Origin: Tepidanaerobacteraceae bacterium
Lineage (GTDB): Bacteria > Bacillota > Thermosediminibacteria > Thermosediminibacterales > Tepidanaerobacteraceae
NCBI GenBank assembly: GCA_024655905.1
Contig: JANLFP010000003.1
Span: 248,001 to 312,000 of the forward strand
DNA length: 64,000 nt
Direction of reading: 5' to 3'
The position numbers were made by a program, and so were the translations under genes. The notes beneath the pieces were generated by a model. The model had not been told where the DNA came from and did no database searches. It was given only the letters and a program-made list of their open reading frames with translations. Shown here piece by piece: positions 1-9,400 of this stretch (within the stretch, counting starts at the first letter, position 1; every line of letters starts with the position of its first letter).

Positions 1-1
1 A

Positions 2-2011
2 CTCGTGGACAGCGGCCATCTTGTGGTCACAACGCCAAACTATTACACCATTGGCATTGTAAATGTCTATGTCATAAACCCAGACGGAGGCACGGCAAAA
101 GGAAAGTTTGAATACAAAAACCCTGCCAGCAGCCCGGTCATAGTAAATCTTCTCAAAGAAGGCAACGGTCCGCAGGATGTGAATATCAACGGGCGGGATG
201 TTAGAGTGATTTATCTTACATATAAAGGCGGCAATACCGTAAGCGTCATAGGCAGCGACTTTCGGGAAAATGCGAAGATTCAGGTTTCGGACCTCGCTGC
301 GATCGCGCCGAAAGACATAACTTATATGCTTCCCACAAAAATGACCTTTACCATGCCCGCGGTGCCTGAAAGCGCGGTTGGAAAACTGCACCGGCTGGTG
401 GTGGTCAATGAGGACGGAGGCACGGCATCCTCGGACGCAGCCAGCCCAAGACCAATATATATAATGTTTATAAAGGGGGAGACGGCTCCGACGATCGAAA
501 AAATCACTCCCGACCACGGTCCGGCTGCCGGAGGGACTACGGTTAAGATAACGGGCAAGGATTTCCGGGAGGGCCTGAAGGTGTATTTCGGCGGAGTCAC
601 CGTTCAGGATTCGAATGTTACTGTCGTGGACTACAAGACGATTACCGTGGTTGCACCGTCGCATGATGCCGGCAAAATTGAAGTCAAGGTTGAAAATCCC
701 GACGGCGAGCTTTCCAACTCCGTATATTTTACTTACATCAGCGGCCCGAAAATCACCGCGGTTGTGGACCCCGATGATTCCACGGAGACCAGCCGCATCA
801 CAAGCATTTCCATTGAGGGCGGTCAGGAAATAAAAATCAAGGGTTCCGGCTTTGTATCCGGAGCGAGGGTGGTGTTTTATCCCGAAATCGAAGAAACGGA
901 AGATGAATCCTCAGCCGTGGGCACTGTAATATATATTGACGGAGCACCATACGCCCTGACAGGCGGTGCGTATGGCAGCAGTGTCAGGTTTATAGATTCA
1001 GAGACATTGACGGTGGTGACACCGCAAGGAAAAGTAGGGGCAAAGGGTGTAATGATTATAAACCCCGACGGCGGGGCAACCGATATATATGAAAACCTCG
1101 TGTACGGCCTGCCCAAACTGGAGGCTCCTCTGAATGTAAGGGCAGAACTGGTTTACGATAGATACATCAGGATAAACTGGTCTAAAGTGGAAAATGCTGT
1201 GGAATACGAGATATACGTGGTGATAGACGAAAACGAGACGGAGTTTGTAGGCTCAACCAAGCTCACAAGCTATTTGTACACTGACCTGGAACCCAGCACA
1301 AAATATAAATTCATCGTTAAGGCCATAGGCCCCTTCGGATCCTCACAGCCATCCGATGTGAGCAATACGGTCAAGACGGGGTCTTCGGCAGGACCCGAGG
1401 ATGAAGACGGCAATCCGGTTGAAAACACGCGGATGATAAAGTCCGGCGACACGGTAAATGTGATCATAGGATACAGCGATTACAGGAAAGAAACCGTCAT
1501 AGATATTACCATAGGAGAACTGGCGGGTGCTAAAAAAGTGGTGGTGAGCATACCCGCGCAAGTCGTGGTAAAGAAGGATTCCGGGAACATAACCATTACA
1601 GGCGTAGACTTCACCGTAAAATTAAATCCCAGTGCATTCAACACCTCAAAACTCGCGGATAAAAGCAACAGGAACGATGCGGGCGTCAGATTCGAGATTT
1701 CTCCGTATGCGGAAAGCAGCGATATGGCGGGGAAAGTGGGGCTTTCCACACAGTACGAATTAAAGGCAGGGCTTTTCGTCGGGAATGAAGCGACTTCAAT
1801 GGAATATCTCGCTTCCAGAATCCAGCTGATTATGGAATACGATTCATCCAGGGCTGCTTTAAGAAAAGTGGATTCCATAGCCCTGAGCAGATACGACGAT
1901 TACAAGAACACATGGGAGCGGGTGGCTGAAAAGGCAGGGAATGGCGCCACATCGCTGGCGGCATATGTGGAAAGATTGGGGCGATACATGATAATAGGCA
2001 GCAGGAGGTAG
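2..2011 (+). CDS. IPT/TIG and fibronectin type III surface protein (5' partial)
   Basis: The reading frame is open to the left edge of the window, so the N-terminus and any signal peptide are missing. At least three immunoglobulin-like IPT/TIG modules are visible, roughly residues 55-150, 158-245 and 248-370. They are marked by recurrent segments such as PTIEKITPDHGPAAGGTTV and by repeated VxNPDGG-type ends. A fibronectin type III module follows at about 375-465 (LEAPLNVRAELV to SNTVKTG), then a beta-rich C-terminal part of about 200 residues with no motif I recognise. Such arrays are typical of secreted or wall-associated proteins. The next gene starts 4 bases after the stop and also encodes an exported protein, with an SLH protein after it, so the three probably form one surface operon. 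The exact function is unknown. Confidence 0.8.
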   Translation, partial: LVDSGHLVVTTPNYYTIGIVNVYVINPDGGTAKGKFEYKNPASSPVIVNLLKEGNGPQDVNINGRDVRVIYLTYKGGNTVSVIGSDFRENAKIQVSDLAAIAPKDITYMLPTKMTFTMPAVPESAVGKLHRLVVVNEDGGTASSDAASPRPIYIMFIKGETAPTIEKITPDHGPAAGGTTVKITGKDFREGLKVYFGGVTVQDSNVTVVDYKTITVVAPSHDAGKIEVKVENPDGELSNSVYFTYISGPKITAVVDPDDSTETSRITSISIEGGQEIKIKGSGFVSGARVVFYPEIEETEDESSAVGTVIYIDGAPYALTGGAYGSSVRFIDSETLTVVTPQGKVGAKGVMIINPDGGATDIYENLVYGLPKLEAPLNVRAELVYDRYIRINWSKVENAVEYEIYVVIDENETEFVGSTKLTSYLYTDLEPSTKYKFIVKAIGPFGSSQPSDVSNTVKTGSSAGPEDEDGNPVENTRMIKSGDTVNVIIGYSDYRKETVIDITIGELAGAKKVVVSIPAQVVVKKDSGNITITGVDFTVKLNPSAFNTSKLADKSNRNDAGVRFEISPYAESSDMAGKVGLSTQYELKAGLFVGNEATSMEYLASRIQLIMEYDSSRAALRKVDSIALSRYDDYKNTWERVAEKAGNGATSLAAYVERLGRYMIIGSRR

Positions 2012-2015
2012 GAAC

Positions 2016-3692
2016 ATGAAGAAACTTATCGCGGCTGTCGCTATAGCGGCAATATGCATAACATCGGTATTTTCCGTGTCGCAGGGTGCGCCGCAGGAAT
2101 TCCGTCCCGCCGCCGCTCCCCTTCGTGCGGGATACATCGAAGGATTTTTGAAAAGCAAGGGCCAGAATATACAAATCGAAGAATACAGCGGAAGAGTGCA
2201 GGTCTTTCCCCTCGCGTCCGGAGCCGTCATGGAAATAGATGGCATCCCTGCACTGCTGGGGGATTTTCAGCCAGGGATGGAAGTTTACGCAAAATATTCT
2301 GGCGGCAGCATTGTATACATGGAAGGATATTCCACCACAAACCCAGGCTACCTTGCCCCCGGTGCAAAGGTGAGAAGCGGAGTTGTGGGAAAAATAGACA
2401 GGAATCAGATAGTACTGAAACTTGCCACCGGAAAGCAAGAGGCGTATTTCACGTCACCCGCCACCATTGTCTTGAAAAAGGGCGAGAATGTCCCCTTGAG
2501 CACCTTGTGCGAGGGCGACAGCGTGAGGCTGTTTTTTGATGAAGCAAATTCAACGCTCGTCAGCAGGATAAATATTCAGGGGGAATCGGTGAAAATAAAA
2601 GGGGTATATCGGGGGGTTCTGCAATCTATTGATGCGCTGGGCGGCTCCATTTCCCTGAGCAATGCGGCGTGCCTGAATAGCGGAGAATGGGAAGAAACGG
2701 CAAAAGTCAAGAAAATAGACATTGCAGGGGATTTCAGAGCTTTTGCCGGAGGCTATGAAATTCCTTGCGAAAATCTAAAGTATTACAGGGGCAAAACCGT
2801 ATATCTTGCGGTAAAGGACTTTTTCGGCACGGATAAAATCGAGAAAATGATCATAAAGAATCAGAACGAGACCGCATATACCGGCAAAATAGAGGAAATA
2901 AACTGGTATGCCGGTGCGATGGAGCTTTCAAACAAAAAAAATATAGATTTTAATGACGGCACCATCATCGTGAAAAACGGCAGGATTGTGGACAAATACT
3001 CGCTCAACCCGGATTCAGACGCGCTGGTGGTGGCTGAAGGCAGCGGCAGCGGGAATACCGCCGACCTGGTTTATGTGTACAATGAAGACATTAACAATTC
3101 GAATATTGCGCAGAATTACCTTTACGCCGGAAGACTGGATGAAATCATTGAAGACAGGGTGACGCTCCGGGACTTTTATATACTCAACAAAAACGAATGG
3201 GAATCCTTCGACGAAGCAAAAGAACTGTACTACGACGACGACACATACATTTACGATGCAAAAAACAATGAACGGATATCGCGAAAAGAGTTCTATTCCG
3301 AGGAATACGCGGTAGATGAAAGCAGCTCATACGCCAAGAGAAACGGGTTGAAGGACTGGTACGGATATATATATGCCGATGGGGACAGGATAGTGGCCGT
3401 AACGGCGCAGAAAACCATGGATTCGGTGCTGAATCAGAGGGTAACCACGGGAATAGTGGAAACGGTAAAGGAAGATGAAACCCTGGGCCCCATGATTACG
3501 GTCTCGAACGCTGCGGACTGGAGCGCGCGCAAAGACAGCTGGGTGCCCAAGACGGTGCCAGTGAAAATACTTTTGGAGGATGCCGTAATAATTAAGGATG
3601 GGAAAGCTGCATCCTGGGAAGACATCAGACCGCAGGATACGGTTTATACCGTGAGGGATGACATATACGGCAAATTCGTTTTGGTGAAGTGA
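2016..3692 (+). CDS. Exported protein of unknown function, surface operon
   Basis: A protein of 558 residues with a clear Sec signal peptide: MKK, then a hydrophobic stretch, with likely cleavage near VSQGA. I do not recognise a catalytic family. The body has repeated beta-strand-like units of about 80-100 residues that alternate short hydrophobic strands with GKI/GVV-x-x-I turns. The S-layer protein near 58.6 kb has a similar texture. The start has a ribosome binding site (AGGAGG, just ahead of 2016) lying inside the end of the upstream gene, and the spacing of 4 bases implies translational coupling. The downstream SLH protein follows after 15 bases. I infer a structural or scaffold component of the cell surface. 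Confidence 0.7.
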   Translation: MKKLIAAVAIAAICITSVFSVSQGAPQEFRPAAAPLRAGYIEGFLKSKGQNIQIEEYSGRVQVFPLASGAVMEIDGIPALLGDFQPGMEVYAKYSGGSIVYMEGYSTTNPGYLAPGAKVRSGVVGKIDRNQIVLKLATGKQEAYFTSPATIVLKKGENVPLSTLCEGDSVRLFFDEANSTLVSRINIQGESVKIKGVYRGVLQSIDALGGSISLSNAACLNSGEWEETAKVKKIDIAGDFRAFAGGYEIPCENLKYYRGKTVYLAVKDFFGTDKIEKMIIKNQNETAYTGKIEEINWYAGAMELSNKKNIDFNDGTIIVKNGRIVDKYSLNPDSDALVVAEGSGSGNTADLVYVYNEDINNSNIAQNYLYAGRLDEIIEDRVTLRDFYILNKNEWESFDEAKELYYDDDTYIYDAKNNERISRKEFYSEEYAVDESSSYAKRNGLKDWYGYIYADGDRIVAVTAQKTMDSVLNQRVTTGIVETVKEDETLGPMITVSNAADWSARKDSWVPKTVPVKILLEDAVIIKDGKAASWEDIRPQDTVYTVRDDIYGKFVLVK

Positions 3693-3707
3693 TTTCTGGG
3701 AGTGAGC

Positions 3708-5207
3708 ATGGTGAAAAGATTTGCGGCTCTTTTAATAATAGCGGTACTTGCAATTCGCCCCTCCTTTGCGCTGGCGGTTCCGGCGGATTTTAACGGCGGC
3801 GTGAACAACGAATACAAGTATGAAGAAGTGGTGTTTGTAACCGGGGAGCCCATAATCTTCTCCGGCACAGTCAGTGTATCCGAACGGGAAAAGGACAATA
3901 CGAGGACAGTCTCATACCGCTTCGATCTCAAGGCCGATGGCCTGGATGAAAAAACTCAGCTCAAGAGGACGGTGACATACATCACCGAATACGAGCAAAA
4001 GACGGATAAAGGCCAGGCCATAGCGTCCACAAGGGTTAATGGCTGCAAAGAAACTATAGAGATAGGTAAAGATAAGTACGAGCTTGAGGATTACCAGTTT
4101 TCCAAGTCCGATGTGATTGATAAAAGGCCTGCCTCGGATTTTTATTCCGGAAATTTTAGGGGAAGAAAATATTATAAGATAAATAAGGATGAAGGGGAAA
4201 TAACGATAGATATATCCGGCGGGGATGTGGGGTATGAAAACTTCTGGGGAACCACCGAAACCCAAATAATCGAATATTCCATATCGTCAAAGAGAAATAT
4301 TCCGGATGAAAACGATTCTACTAAGAAAACCGAATATACTTGGGACGGAACCGCAAAAGTCCAGGTGTCCGACAGCCAGACCAAAACCTTGAGCTATGAA
4401 AAGAGCGACGTGGATTTATCCAGCTTTATCGGGGGATATATCAGGACCACCAACCGAGAGATGGTGTCGAAATATGAGTATGATTTGCCTGTGATGAAGG
4501 GCAACATACCGAACAATAATAAGAGAAATAAGGACGACACAAGCCTGTCATTGAAGATGGTGCCGAAAGTTGAGCGCCTCACTGTGCCCAAGTTCAGAGA
4601 CGTACAGGGCCATTGGGCGCAGGCCTATATTGAAAAGCTGTATTCTCTGGATGTCTTCGATTCGGGAGAGAATTTTTTTGTTCCGGAAGCTCCCATGACC
4701 AGAGAAAATTTCATAAGAGGCATAATCAGGGCGTGCAACATAAGAACTTCAGCGGAAAATCAGAAAAAAACCTCAAGCTCGCGCAAAAAAACCCCCGAAG
4801 TGTCCCCTTTTAAGGACGTGGGCGTCGACGACCCCAACTACGAATACATAAAGGAAGCGCTGAGCAAGGGCATTATAACAGGAGCTGCAAAGGACTTGTT
4901 CAAGCCCAAAGATCCCCTTACCAGAGCCCAAGCGGTTACAATTCTCATAAGGGCGCTTGGATTTGCAGGCAAAGCCCCCAATCCCGGATACTACACGGAT
5001 TTTTCCGATGACGACAAAATCCCCTCATGGGCCAAAGACAGCATATATGTGGCGAGGGAGATAAATCTCATAGAAGGCGACAGCTACAACCGCGTGAACC
5101 CGGACAAAACCATGACCCGGGCCGAAGCTTCGGCCATGCTGGTGCGCTTTCTCGAGTTCTTGCAGAAAGATTTGCAGAAAGATTACCGCGAAAACATCAT
5201 ATTCTGA
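3708..5207 (+). CDS. SLH-domain cell-wall protein
   Basis: An exported protein ending in three S-layer homology domains. A signal peptide covers about residues 1-25 (hydrophobic LLIIAVLAI, cleavage near FALA). The SLH domains lie near residues 295-345, 366-418 and 427-485, each with the FxDVxxHWA or TRAQA/TRAEA signatures (FRDVQGHWAQAYI, MTRAEASAMLV). SLH triplets bind pyruvylated secondary wall polymer, so this protein probably anchors the surface operon products to the wall. I chose ATG 3708 because GGGAG ends 5 bases before it. A GTG at 3702 in the same frame overlaps that site and is less likely. The middle region (about 30-290) is charged and beta-rich with no recognised family. It ends 5 bases before the convergent aminotransferase. 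Confidence 0.85.
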   Translation: MVKRFAALLIIAVLAIRPSFALAVPADFNGGVNNEYKYEEVVFVTGEPIIFSGTVSVSEREKDNTRTVSYRFDLKADGLDEKTQLKRTVTYITEYEQKTDKGQAIASTRVNGCKETIEIGKDKYELEDYQFSKSDVIDKRPASDFYSGNFRGRKYYKINKDEGEITIDISGGDVGYENFWGTTETQIIEYSISSKRNIPDENDSTKKTEYTWDGTAKVQVSDSQTKTLSYEKSDVDLSSFIGGYIRTTNREMVSKYEYDLPVMKGNIPNNNKRNKDDTSLSLKMVPKVERLTVPKFRDVQGHWAQAYIEKLYSLDVFDSGENFFVPEAPMTRENFIRGIIRACNIRTSAENQKKTSSSRKKTPEVSPFKDVGVDDPNYEYIKEALSKGIITGAAKDLFKPKDPLTRAQAVTILIRALGFAGKAPNPGYYTDFSDDDKIPSWAKDSIYVAREINLIEGDSYNRVNPDKTMTRAEASAMLVRFLEFLQKDLQKDYRENIIF

Positions 5208-5211
5208 TGGC

Positions 5212-6381
5212 CTAAAAGTATTGAACTTTTATTCGCCTAAACCCGAACATTTCAATGCGGTTTAAGGCTTCGTTTATATTTTCCATGGAAGTGGCGTAGG
5301 AGCACCGCACATGCCCGCGGCCGCTCGAGCCGAAGGCGCTGCCCGGCACTACAGCCACTTTTGCATTTTCAATAAGCCTTTCGGCGAATTCCTCATCAGT
5401 AAGCCCGGTATGGCTGATACTGGGGAAAACATAAAATGCCCCATGGGGTTCCGGCACATCAAAGCCCAAATCCCTCAACCCGCGGCAGATGACCTTTCTC
5501 CTTTTGTCATATTCGTCGGCCATGCGCCTTAGCTCCAGCTCCCCGCTGCACAGAGCTTCCAAAGCCGCATCCTGGCTTATGGTGGGAGGGCACATTACCC
5601 TGTACTGGTGAACCTTGCGGGCCTGCTGCACGCCGTCCAAGGGGCCGCAAAGGTATCCCACGCGCCATCCGGTCATTGCGAAAGCCTTTGAAAAACCGCC
5701 GATGAGAAAGGTGCGCTCTTTCATTCCCGGCAGGGAAGCAATGCTGGCATGCCTTATGCCGTACGTGAGTTCCGCATAAACCTCATCCGATACCACCGCC
5801 AAATCGTATTTTTTCACAAAATCCGCAATTGGCTCAAGATCCCCATACGTCATTGCAGCTCCCGTGGGATTGTTGGGATATGACAGCAGCAGCGCCACGG
5901 TCCTCGGGGTGACGTATTTTTCAAGTTCATCAGCCGTCAATTTGAAGCCCTGCTGAGCAAGAGTGGGCACCATCTTGGGCACGCCGCCGCATAGAACAGT
6001 GCACGGAGCATATGATACAAAGCACGGCTCAGGGATAAGGACCTCGTCTCCCGGAGAGATTATGGTGGCAAGGGAAATGTCTATAGCTTCGCTTGCACCA
6101 ACTGTTATTATAATTTCTCCATCGAAGTCATACTCGAGTCCAAAGCGGCTCTTCAGATATTCCGACAGTTTCCGCCGCAGGGCAAGACTTCCGTCATTGG
6201 ATGTATAATGCGTGTTTCCTGCGGCCATGTTTCTTTCCGCAGCGCGAAGTATCGGCCCTGGGGTCGCAAAGTCAGGCTCTCCCACCCCTAGGGAAATCAC
6301 TTCCGGGTCTTTTTCCGCCAAATCAAAGAATCTTCTTATGCCCGAAGGCTTTAAACTCTGAACCACACTTGAGATGCGCAT
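5212..6381 (-). CDS. PLP-dependent class I/II aminotransferase
   Basis: A fold-type I aminotransferase of 389 residues. It shows the N-terminal SLGVGEPDF substrate motif, the YPNNPTGA segment, the aspartate/tyrosine cofactor region (VVSDEVYAEL) and the Schiff-base lysine in GGFSKAFAMTGWRVGY, followed by the C-terminal arginine in GRGHVRCSYA. The family includes aspartate, alanine and aromatic aminotransferases. Sequence alone does not fix the amino acid, but the gene lies behind T-box leader elements, so an amino acid level sensed through tRNA charging controls it. An AGGAGG site sits just ahead of the ATG (bases 6387-6392 on the other strand). It is probably transcribed alone. The converging SLH gene ends 5 bases away. 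Confidence 0.88.
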   Translation of the reverse strand: MRISSVVQSLKPSGIRRFFDLAEKDPEVISLGVGEPDFATPGPILRAAERNMAAGNTHYTSNDGSLALRRKLSEYLKSRFGLEYDFDGEIIITVGASEAIDISLATIISPGDEVLIPEPCFVSYAPCTVLCGGVPKMVPTLAQQGFKLTADELEKYVTPRTVALLLSYPNNPTGAAMTYGDLEPIADFVKKYDLAVVSDEVYAELTYGIRHASIASLPGMKERTFLIGGFSKAFAMTGWRVGYLCGPLDGVQQARKVHQYRVMCPPTISQDAALEALCSGELELRRMADEYDKRRKVICRGLRDLGFDVPEPHGAFYVFPSISHTGLTDEEFAERLIENAKVAVVPGSAFGSSGRGHVRCSYATSMENINEALNRIEMFGFRRIKVQYF

Positions 6382-6548
6382 TTTGGATTCCTCCTAAATG
6401 ATTGGTAATTAAGCCCACACTATTTGCACTTAAACTTAGACGAATATAAAATCCTGAATCTGCTTCATAGCTGCTGAAGCCGATTATGTTATCCTTGAAT
6501 GCTTTTGATGTGCTTCCGGCCTGCATCGGGGCGCTGCAGCTTTTGGAT

Positions 6549-6605
6549 AAAAAAATCCGCCCCAAAAGGGACGGATTCCGCGGTACCACCCTAGTTGAGC
6601 CGCTC
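6549..6605 (-). promoter_or_regulatory. Second T-box expression platform (antiterminator/terminator only)
   Basis: Read on the minus strand, the 14-base T-box motif AGGGTGGTACCGCG is exact at 6592-6579. A terminator stem (AATCCGTCCC pairing with GGGGCGGATT) and a T-run follow it. No complete Stem I precedes it. The 80 bases between it and the upstream T-box are mostly a repeat element. It therefore looks like a duplicated or decapitated T-box in series with the complete one. Confidence 0.85.
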
Positions 6606-6633
6606 TATCAGGGCAAATCTGTCAAGAGCATCA

Positions 6634-6658
6634 TGTCAAGAGAACCGTCCCCGCGACA
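6634..6658 (-). repeat. GGGACGGTTC-core inverted repeat
   Basis: A 25-base element whose minus-strand core is GGGGACGGTTCTC, with imperfect arms TGTC/GACA. The arms are partly duplicated on both sides (TGTCGCGG twice before the core, CTTGACA twice after it). It lies exactly between the two T-box platforms. Confidence 0.75.
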
Positions 6659-6671
6659 ACCGCGACAACAG

Positions 6672-6895
6672 ACAAAAAAAACTCGCCCCTGAAGGGACGA
6701 GGTATTCTCGCGGTACCACCCTGGTTGAGCATAGCTCCACCTCATTTTGATAACGGTATAACATCCGGCCTGGCCTACTCGATAACCTTTCAACCCACAG
6801 CTCGGGAGCGGCCCGAAGTCTTCCACCTGCCGGCTTTCACCCTTCCCGGCTCTCTTTGAGGCTTTGCGACTCCTTCTTCTCCGTCATGGCTTTTG
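6672..6895 (-). promoter_or_regulatory. T-box leader (complete) upstream of the aminotransferase
   Basis: On the minus strand the leader runs from about 6895. It has AGAGAG and GGTG segments in Stem I, an exact T-box motif (AGGGTGGTACCGCG, 6720-6707), and a terminator (CTCGTCCCTTCAGGGGCGAG followed by a T-run near 6679-6672). T-box leaders bind an uncharged tRNA and then favour antitermination. The specifier codon cannot be assigned safely: GAC (Asp) and TTC (Phe) both sit in the candidate loop (GGAAGACTTCGGGCC, near 6815). Either would suit an aminotransferase. Confidence 0.88.
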
Positions 6896-6982
6896 ATAAT
6901 CTTTGATTTGCTATTGTGTTATTTAAAATATCATTTTATTTTTGAAATGTCAAGTATGAATTTTAATTTTAAACCTGTACTC

Positions 6983-8347
6983 TCAATTTGTCAGGCTCTG
7001 TATGGGCGGCGGTATCTGGCCTCCGCGCCTTATGAAAACAGAGGAATCAAAGGTGCTTACGGGCATAACCGGAGCGCGGCCAAGCAGGCCGCCGAACTCT
7101 ACGAAGTCGCCGGCTTTTTTGCCGGGAGCCGGAATTATCCGAACAGCAGTGGTCTTTTTATTGATGACCCCGATGGCCATCTCATCGGCGATTATGGCTG
7201 AAATGGTTTCCGCGGGCGTGTCTCCCGGTATGGCTATCATGTCCAGGCCCACCGAACACACGCAGGTCATCGCTTCCAGCTTCTCAAGCGTAAGGGCGCC
7301 GTCGGCTGCGGCCCGTATCATCCCGGCATCTTCGCTCACGGGGATGAAGGCTCCCGAAAGTCCGCCCACATAGGATGTGGCCATGGCGCCGCCCTTTTTT
7401 ACGGCGTCGTTGAGCAGGGCAAGCGCTGCTGTGGTGCCCGGCGCACCGCACCTTTCAAGGCCCATTGCTTCCAGTATGTTGGCGATGCTGTCGCCCACTG
7501 CCGGCGTGGGAGCAAGGGACAAATCGATGATGCCGAAAGAAGCCCCGAGCCTGCGGGCTGCCTCCCTGCCGATAAGCTCCCCAGCCCTGGTTATCTTGAA
7601 AGCCATGCGCTTTACGGCCTCAGACAGCTCTCCGAAATCCGCATTTTTCGGAAGTCTTCTAACCACCGTATTGACCACGCCCGGACCGCTGATGCCTATA
7701 TTAACCGCTGTTTCCGATTCTCCCGGACCGTGAAATGCTCCGGCCATAAAAGGGTTGTCCTCCACTGCATTGGCGAATACCACCAGTTTGGCGCAGCCTA
7801 TGCCGTCCTCTGCGGCGGTGAGGGCTGCGGTCCTTTTTATAATCTGCCCCATGGCCCTAACCGCATCCATGTTAATGCCCGCTCTGCTCGACGCCGCATT
7901 TACGGAGGAGCATACCTTGCGGGTGGAAGAAAGGGCTTCCGGGATGGAATTGAGCAGGTTCGTATCGCCCTTGGTGAAACCCTTCTGCACCAGTGAGGAA
8001 AAACCTCCAATGAAGTCTATTCCGAGTTCCTCCGCTGCCCTGTCCATGGCAAGCGCAATGGGGACATAGTCGTTTTCCCGCGCGCTTTCCGCCACCATGG
8101 CTATGGGGGTCACTGAAATCCTCTTGTTTATGATGGGGATTCCGAATTCGGCTTCCAGTTTCCGGGCTACCGGCACCAGTTCGCATCCTGCGGTCAAAAG
8201 CTTATCATAAACCTTTCGGGCGGCAGATTCAATACTATCCGCCGCACAATCGCGCAGACTGACACCCAGCGTGATGGTCCTTATATCAAGGTTTTCTGCT
8301 TGAACCATGCGGATGGTTTCGATTATCTCATCCCGAGTGAAATTCAA
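6983..8347 (-). CDS. UPF0210 (DUF711/PFL) family protein
   Basis: A protein of 454 residues matching the UPF0210 family in length and in its highly conserved glycine-rich segments ([50 protein letters not shown]). The family is conserved in anaerobes and some archaea, and its biochemical role is not established. It is classically encoded next to a small ACT-domain protein, as here (next gene upstream, 163 bases away). The start is TTG, chosen for AGGAGG 7 bases ahead. The cytosolic composition lacks membrane segments. The ACT partner suggests that an amino acid or small-molecule ligand regulates the pair. Confidence 0.9.
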   Translation of the reverse strand: MNFTRDEIIETIRMVQAENLDIRTITLGVSLRDCAADSIESAARKVYDKLLTAGCELVPVARKLEAEFGIPIINKRISVTPIAMVAESARENDYVPIALAMDRAAEELGIDFIGGFSSLVQKGFTKGDTNLLNSIPEALSSTRKVCSSVNAASSRAGINMDAVRAMGQIIKRTAALTAAEDGIGCAKLVVFANAVEDNPFMAGAFHGPGESETAVNIGISGPGVVNTVVRRLPKNADFGELSEAVKRMAFKITRAGELIGREAARRLGASFGIIDLSLAPTPAVGDSIANILEAMGLERCGAPGTTAALALLNDAVKKGGAMATSYVGGLSGAFIPVSEDAGMIRAAADGALTLEKLEAMTCVCSVGLDMIAIPGDTPAETISAIIADEMAIGVINKKTTAVRIIPAPGKKAGDFVEFGGLLGRAPVMPVSTFDSSVFIRRGGQIPPPIQSLTN

Positions 8348-8510
8348 TTATTATCCTCCTCATACAATATATTCGGCAAATACAGGCAAGGATAAACCTA
8401 GTAATTTAATATGGATGCCATTAAAAGGTTTGAATGGGAGATGACATACAAATAGGGACTTGGATTTATTGAATGAAAAGGCAAAGAAGAATGGCACCCG
8501 CTTCTCCGAC

Positions 8511-8960
8511 TCAAATTCTGTGCATGAAATGAAACACTTCTTCCCTTTGTGCGTCCACCCTAACGCATAGCTTTTCACCCCGCAATGAAAGCTGCTCTTT
8601 CAATTCCTCAAAGCTGATTGAGGCTTTGGCGATATCCACCACCATTATCATGGTAAATAGGCCTTCTATGGCTGTTTGGGTGATATCCAGAATATTGACG
8701 TTGTTTTTTGCCAGCACATCGGATATTCCCGCAATGATGCCCACCCTGTCTTCTCCCACCACAGAGATTACCGCCTTTTGGCCGGATGTGCCGTTCAAAA
8801 GCGAAGGCTGTGCGAGCCTTTCATCCCCCACGTATATTTCAATCCCTTTTTTGGCGGCATAAACCCTGGCCTCCCTTGTGACCAGGGTATCCGGCGGAAA
8901 ATGGAGAACCTTTTCCTCCTCCCGGTTTTTCAAAGAATCCAGTGTCACCAGTATTTCCAT
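8511..8960 (-). CDS. ACT domain protein (UPF0237-like) with N-terminal extension
   Basis: The C-terminal half (about residues 60-149) is an ACT regulatory domain of the UPF0237 type: VISVVGEDRVGIIAGISDVL, then NVNILDITQTAIEGLFTM and a final strand. The usual UPF0237 protein is about 90 residues. This one carries about 55 extra N-terminal residues with the segment DTLVTREARVYAAKKGIEI, which resembles the N-terminal helix motif of several microcompartment-linked proteins. I chose ATG 8960, which has GGAAAGGCGG ahead of it. An upstream in-frame TTG has no binding site. It probably partners UPF0210 as ligand sensor, an inference from the well-known gene pairing. Confidence 0.82.
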   Translation of the reverse strand: MEILVTLDSLKNREEEKVLHFPPDTLVTREARVYAAKKGIEIYVGDERLAQPSLLNGTSGQKAVISVVGEDRVGIIAGISDVLAKNNVNILDITQTAIEGLFTMIMVVDIAKASISFEELKEQLSLRGEKLCVRVDAQREEVFHFMHRI

Positions 8961-9157
8961 AACATTACCCGCCTTTCCAAGCAAATCGACTTTTTACTAG
9001 TATAAAATAAAAATAAGGTTCAGACAAGTTTTTTAATGGACAAATTCACAAGTTAGCATCATAAAAATTGCATTTGAAGCAAAAAATAAAAGTGGATTTT
9101 GCTATTGCTGAATCGGCAAAGGACTTTTAACACTATTTTGTGAAGGCAGTGAAATAT

Positions 9158-9379
9158 ATGGGCAAAATAATACATGCGCTGGCGGGATACCTGAAGGGAA
9201 ACATAACTATGGGAACGATGGCCGTATTTTTGGTGGCAGGCATTTATATTCTTGCGATCGACTGTGCTGACCTCAAAAACAAGGGGCTGAAGAAAGAACT
9301 TGCGGCTGCAAGAATAATTGGCGTGCTCTATATTTTCGGATCATTGATGGCGTTCGTAATATCAAAATACATACTGTAA
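9158..9379 (+). CDS. Small two-helix membrane protein ahead of the ger operon
   Basis: About 73 residues with two hydrophobic segments (GTMAVFLVAGIYILAI and IGVLYIFGSLMAFVI) separated by a charged loop (CADLKNKGLKKELAAAR). The layout resembles the short CLC_0170-type proteins found near clostridial germination genes. No catalytic motif is visible. I prefer ATG 9158, with GAAGG upstream, over the GTG at 9140. The stop lies 21 bases before the GerA-type gene, so the two are probably co-transcribed and the protein may act in the spore inner membrane. Confidence 0.65.
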   Translation: MGKIIHALAGYLKGNITMGTMAVFLVAGIYILAIDCADLKNKGLKKELAAARIIGVLYIFGSLMAFVISKYIL

Positions 9380-9400
9380 TGCAAAATAGCGGGTGATGGC

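Noticed and set aside
1830-2438. A 202-codon minus-strand frame
   Set aside because: Overlaps the ends of two well-supported exported proteins and has no family features.
6800-6830. A definite T-box specifier codon
   Set aside because: GAC and TTC are both possible; without a computed Stem I fold I cannot choose.
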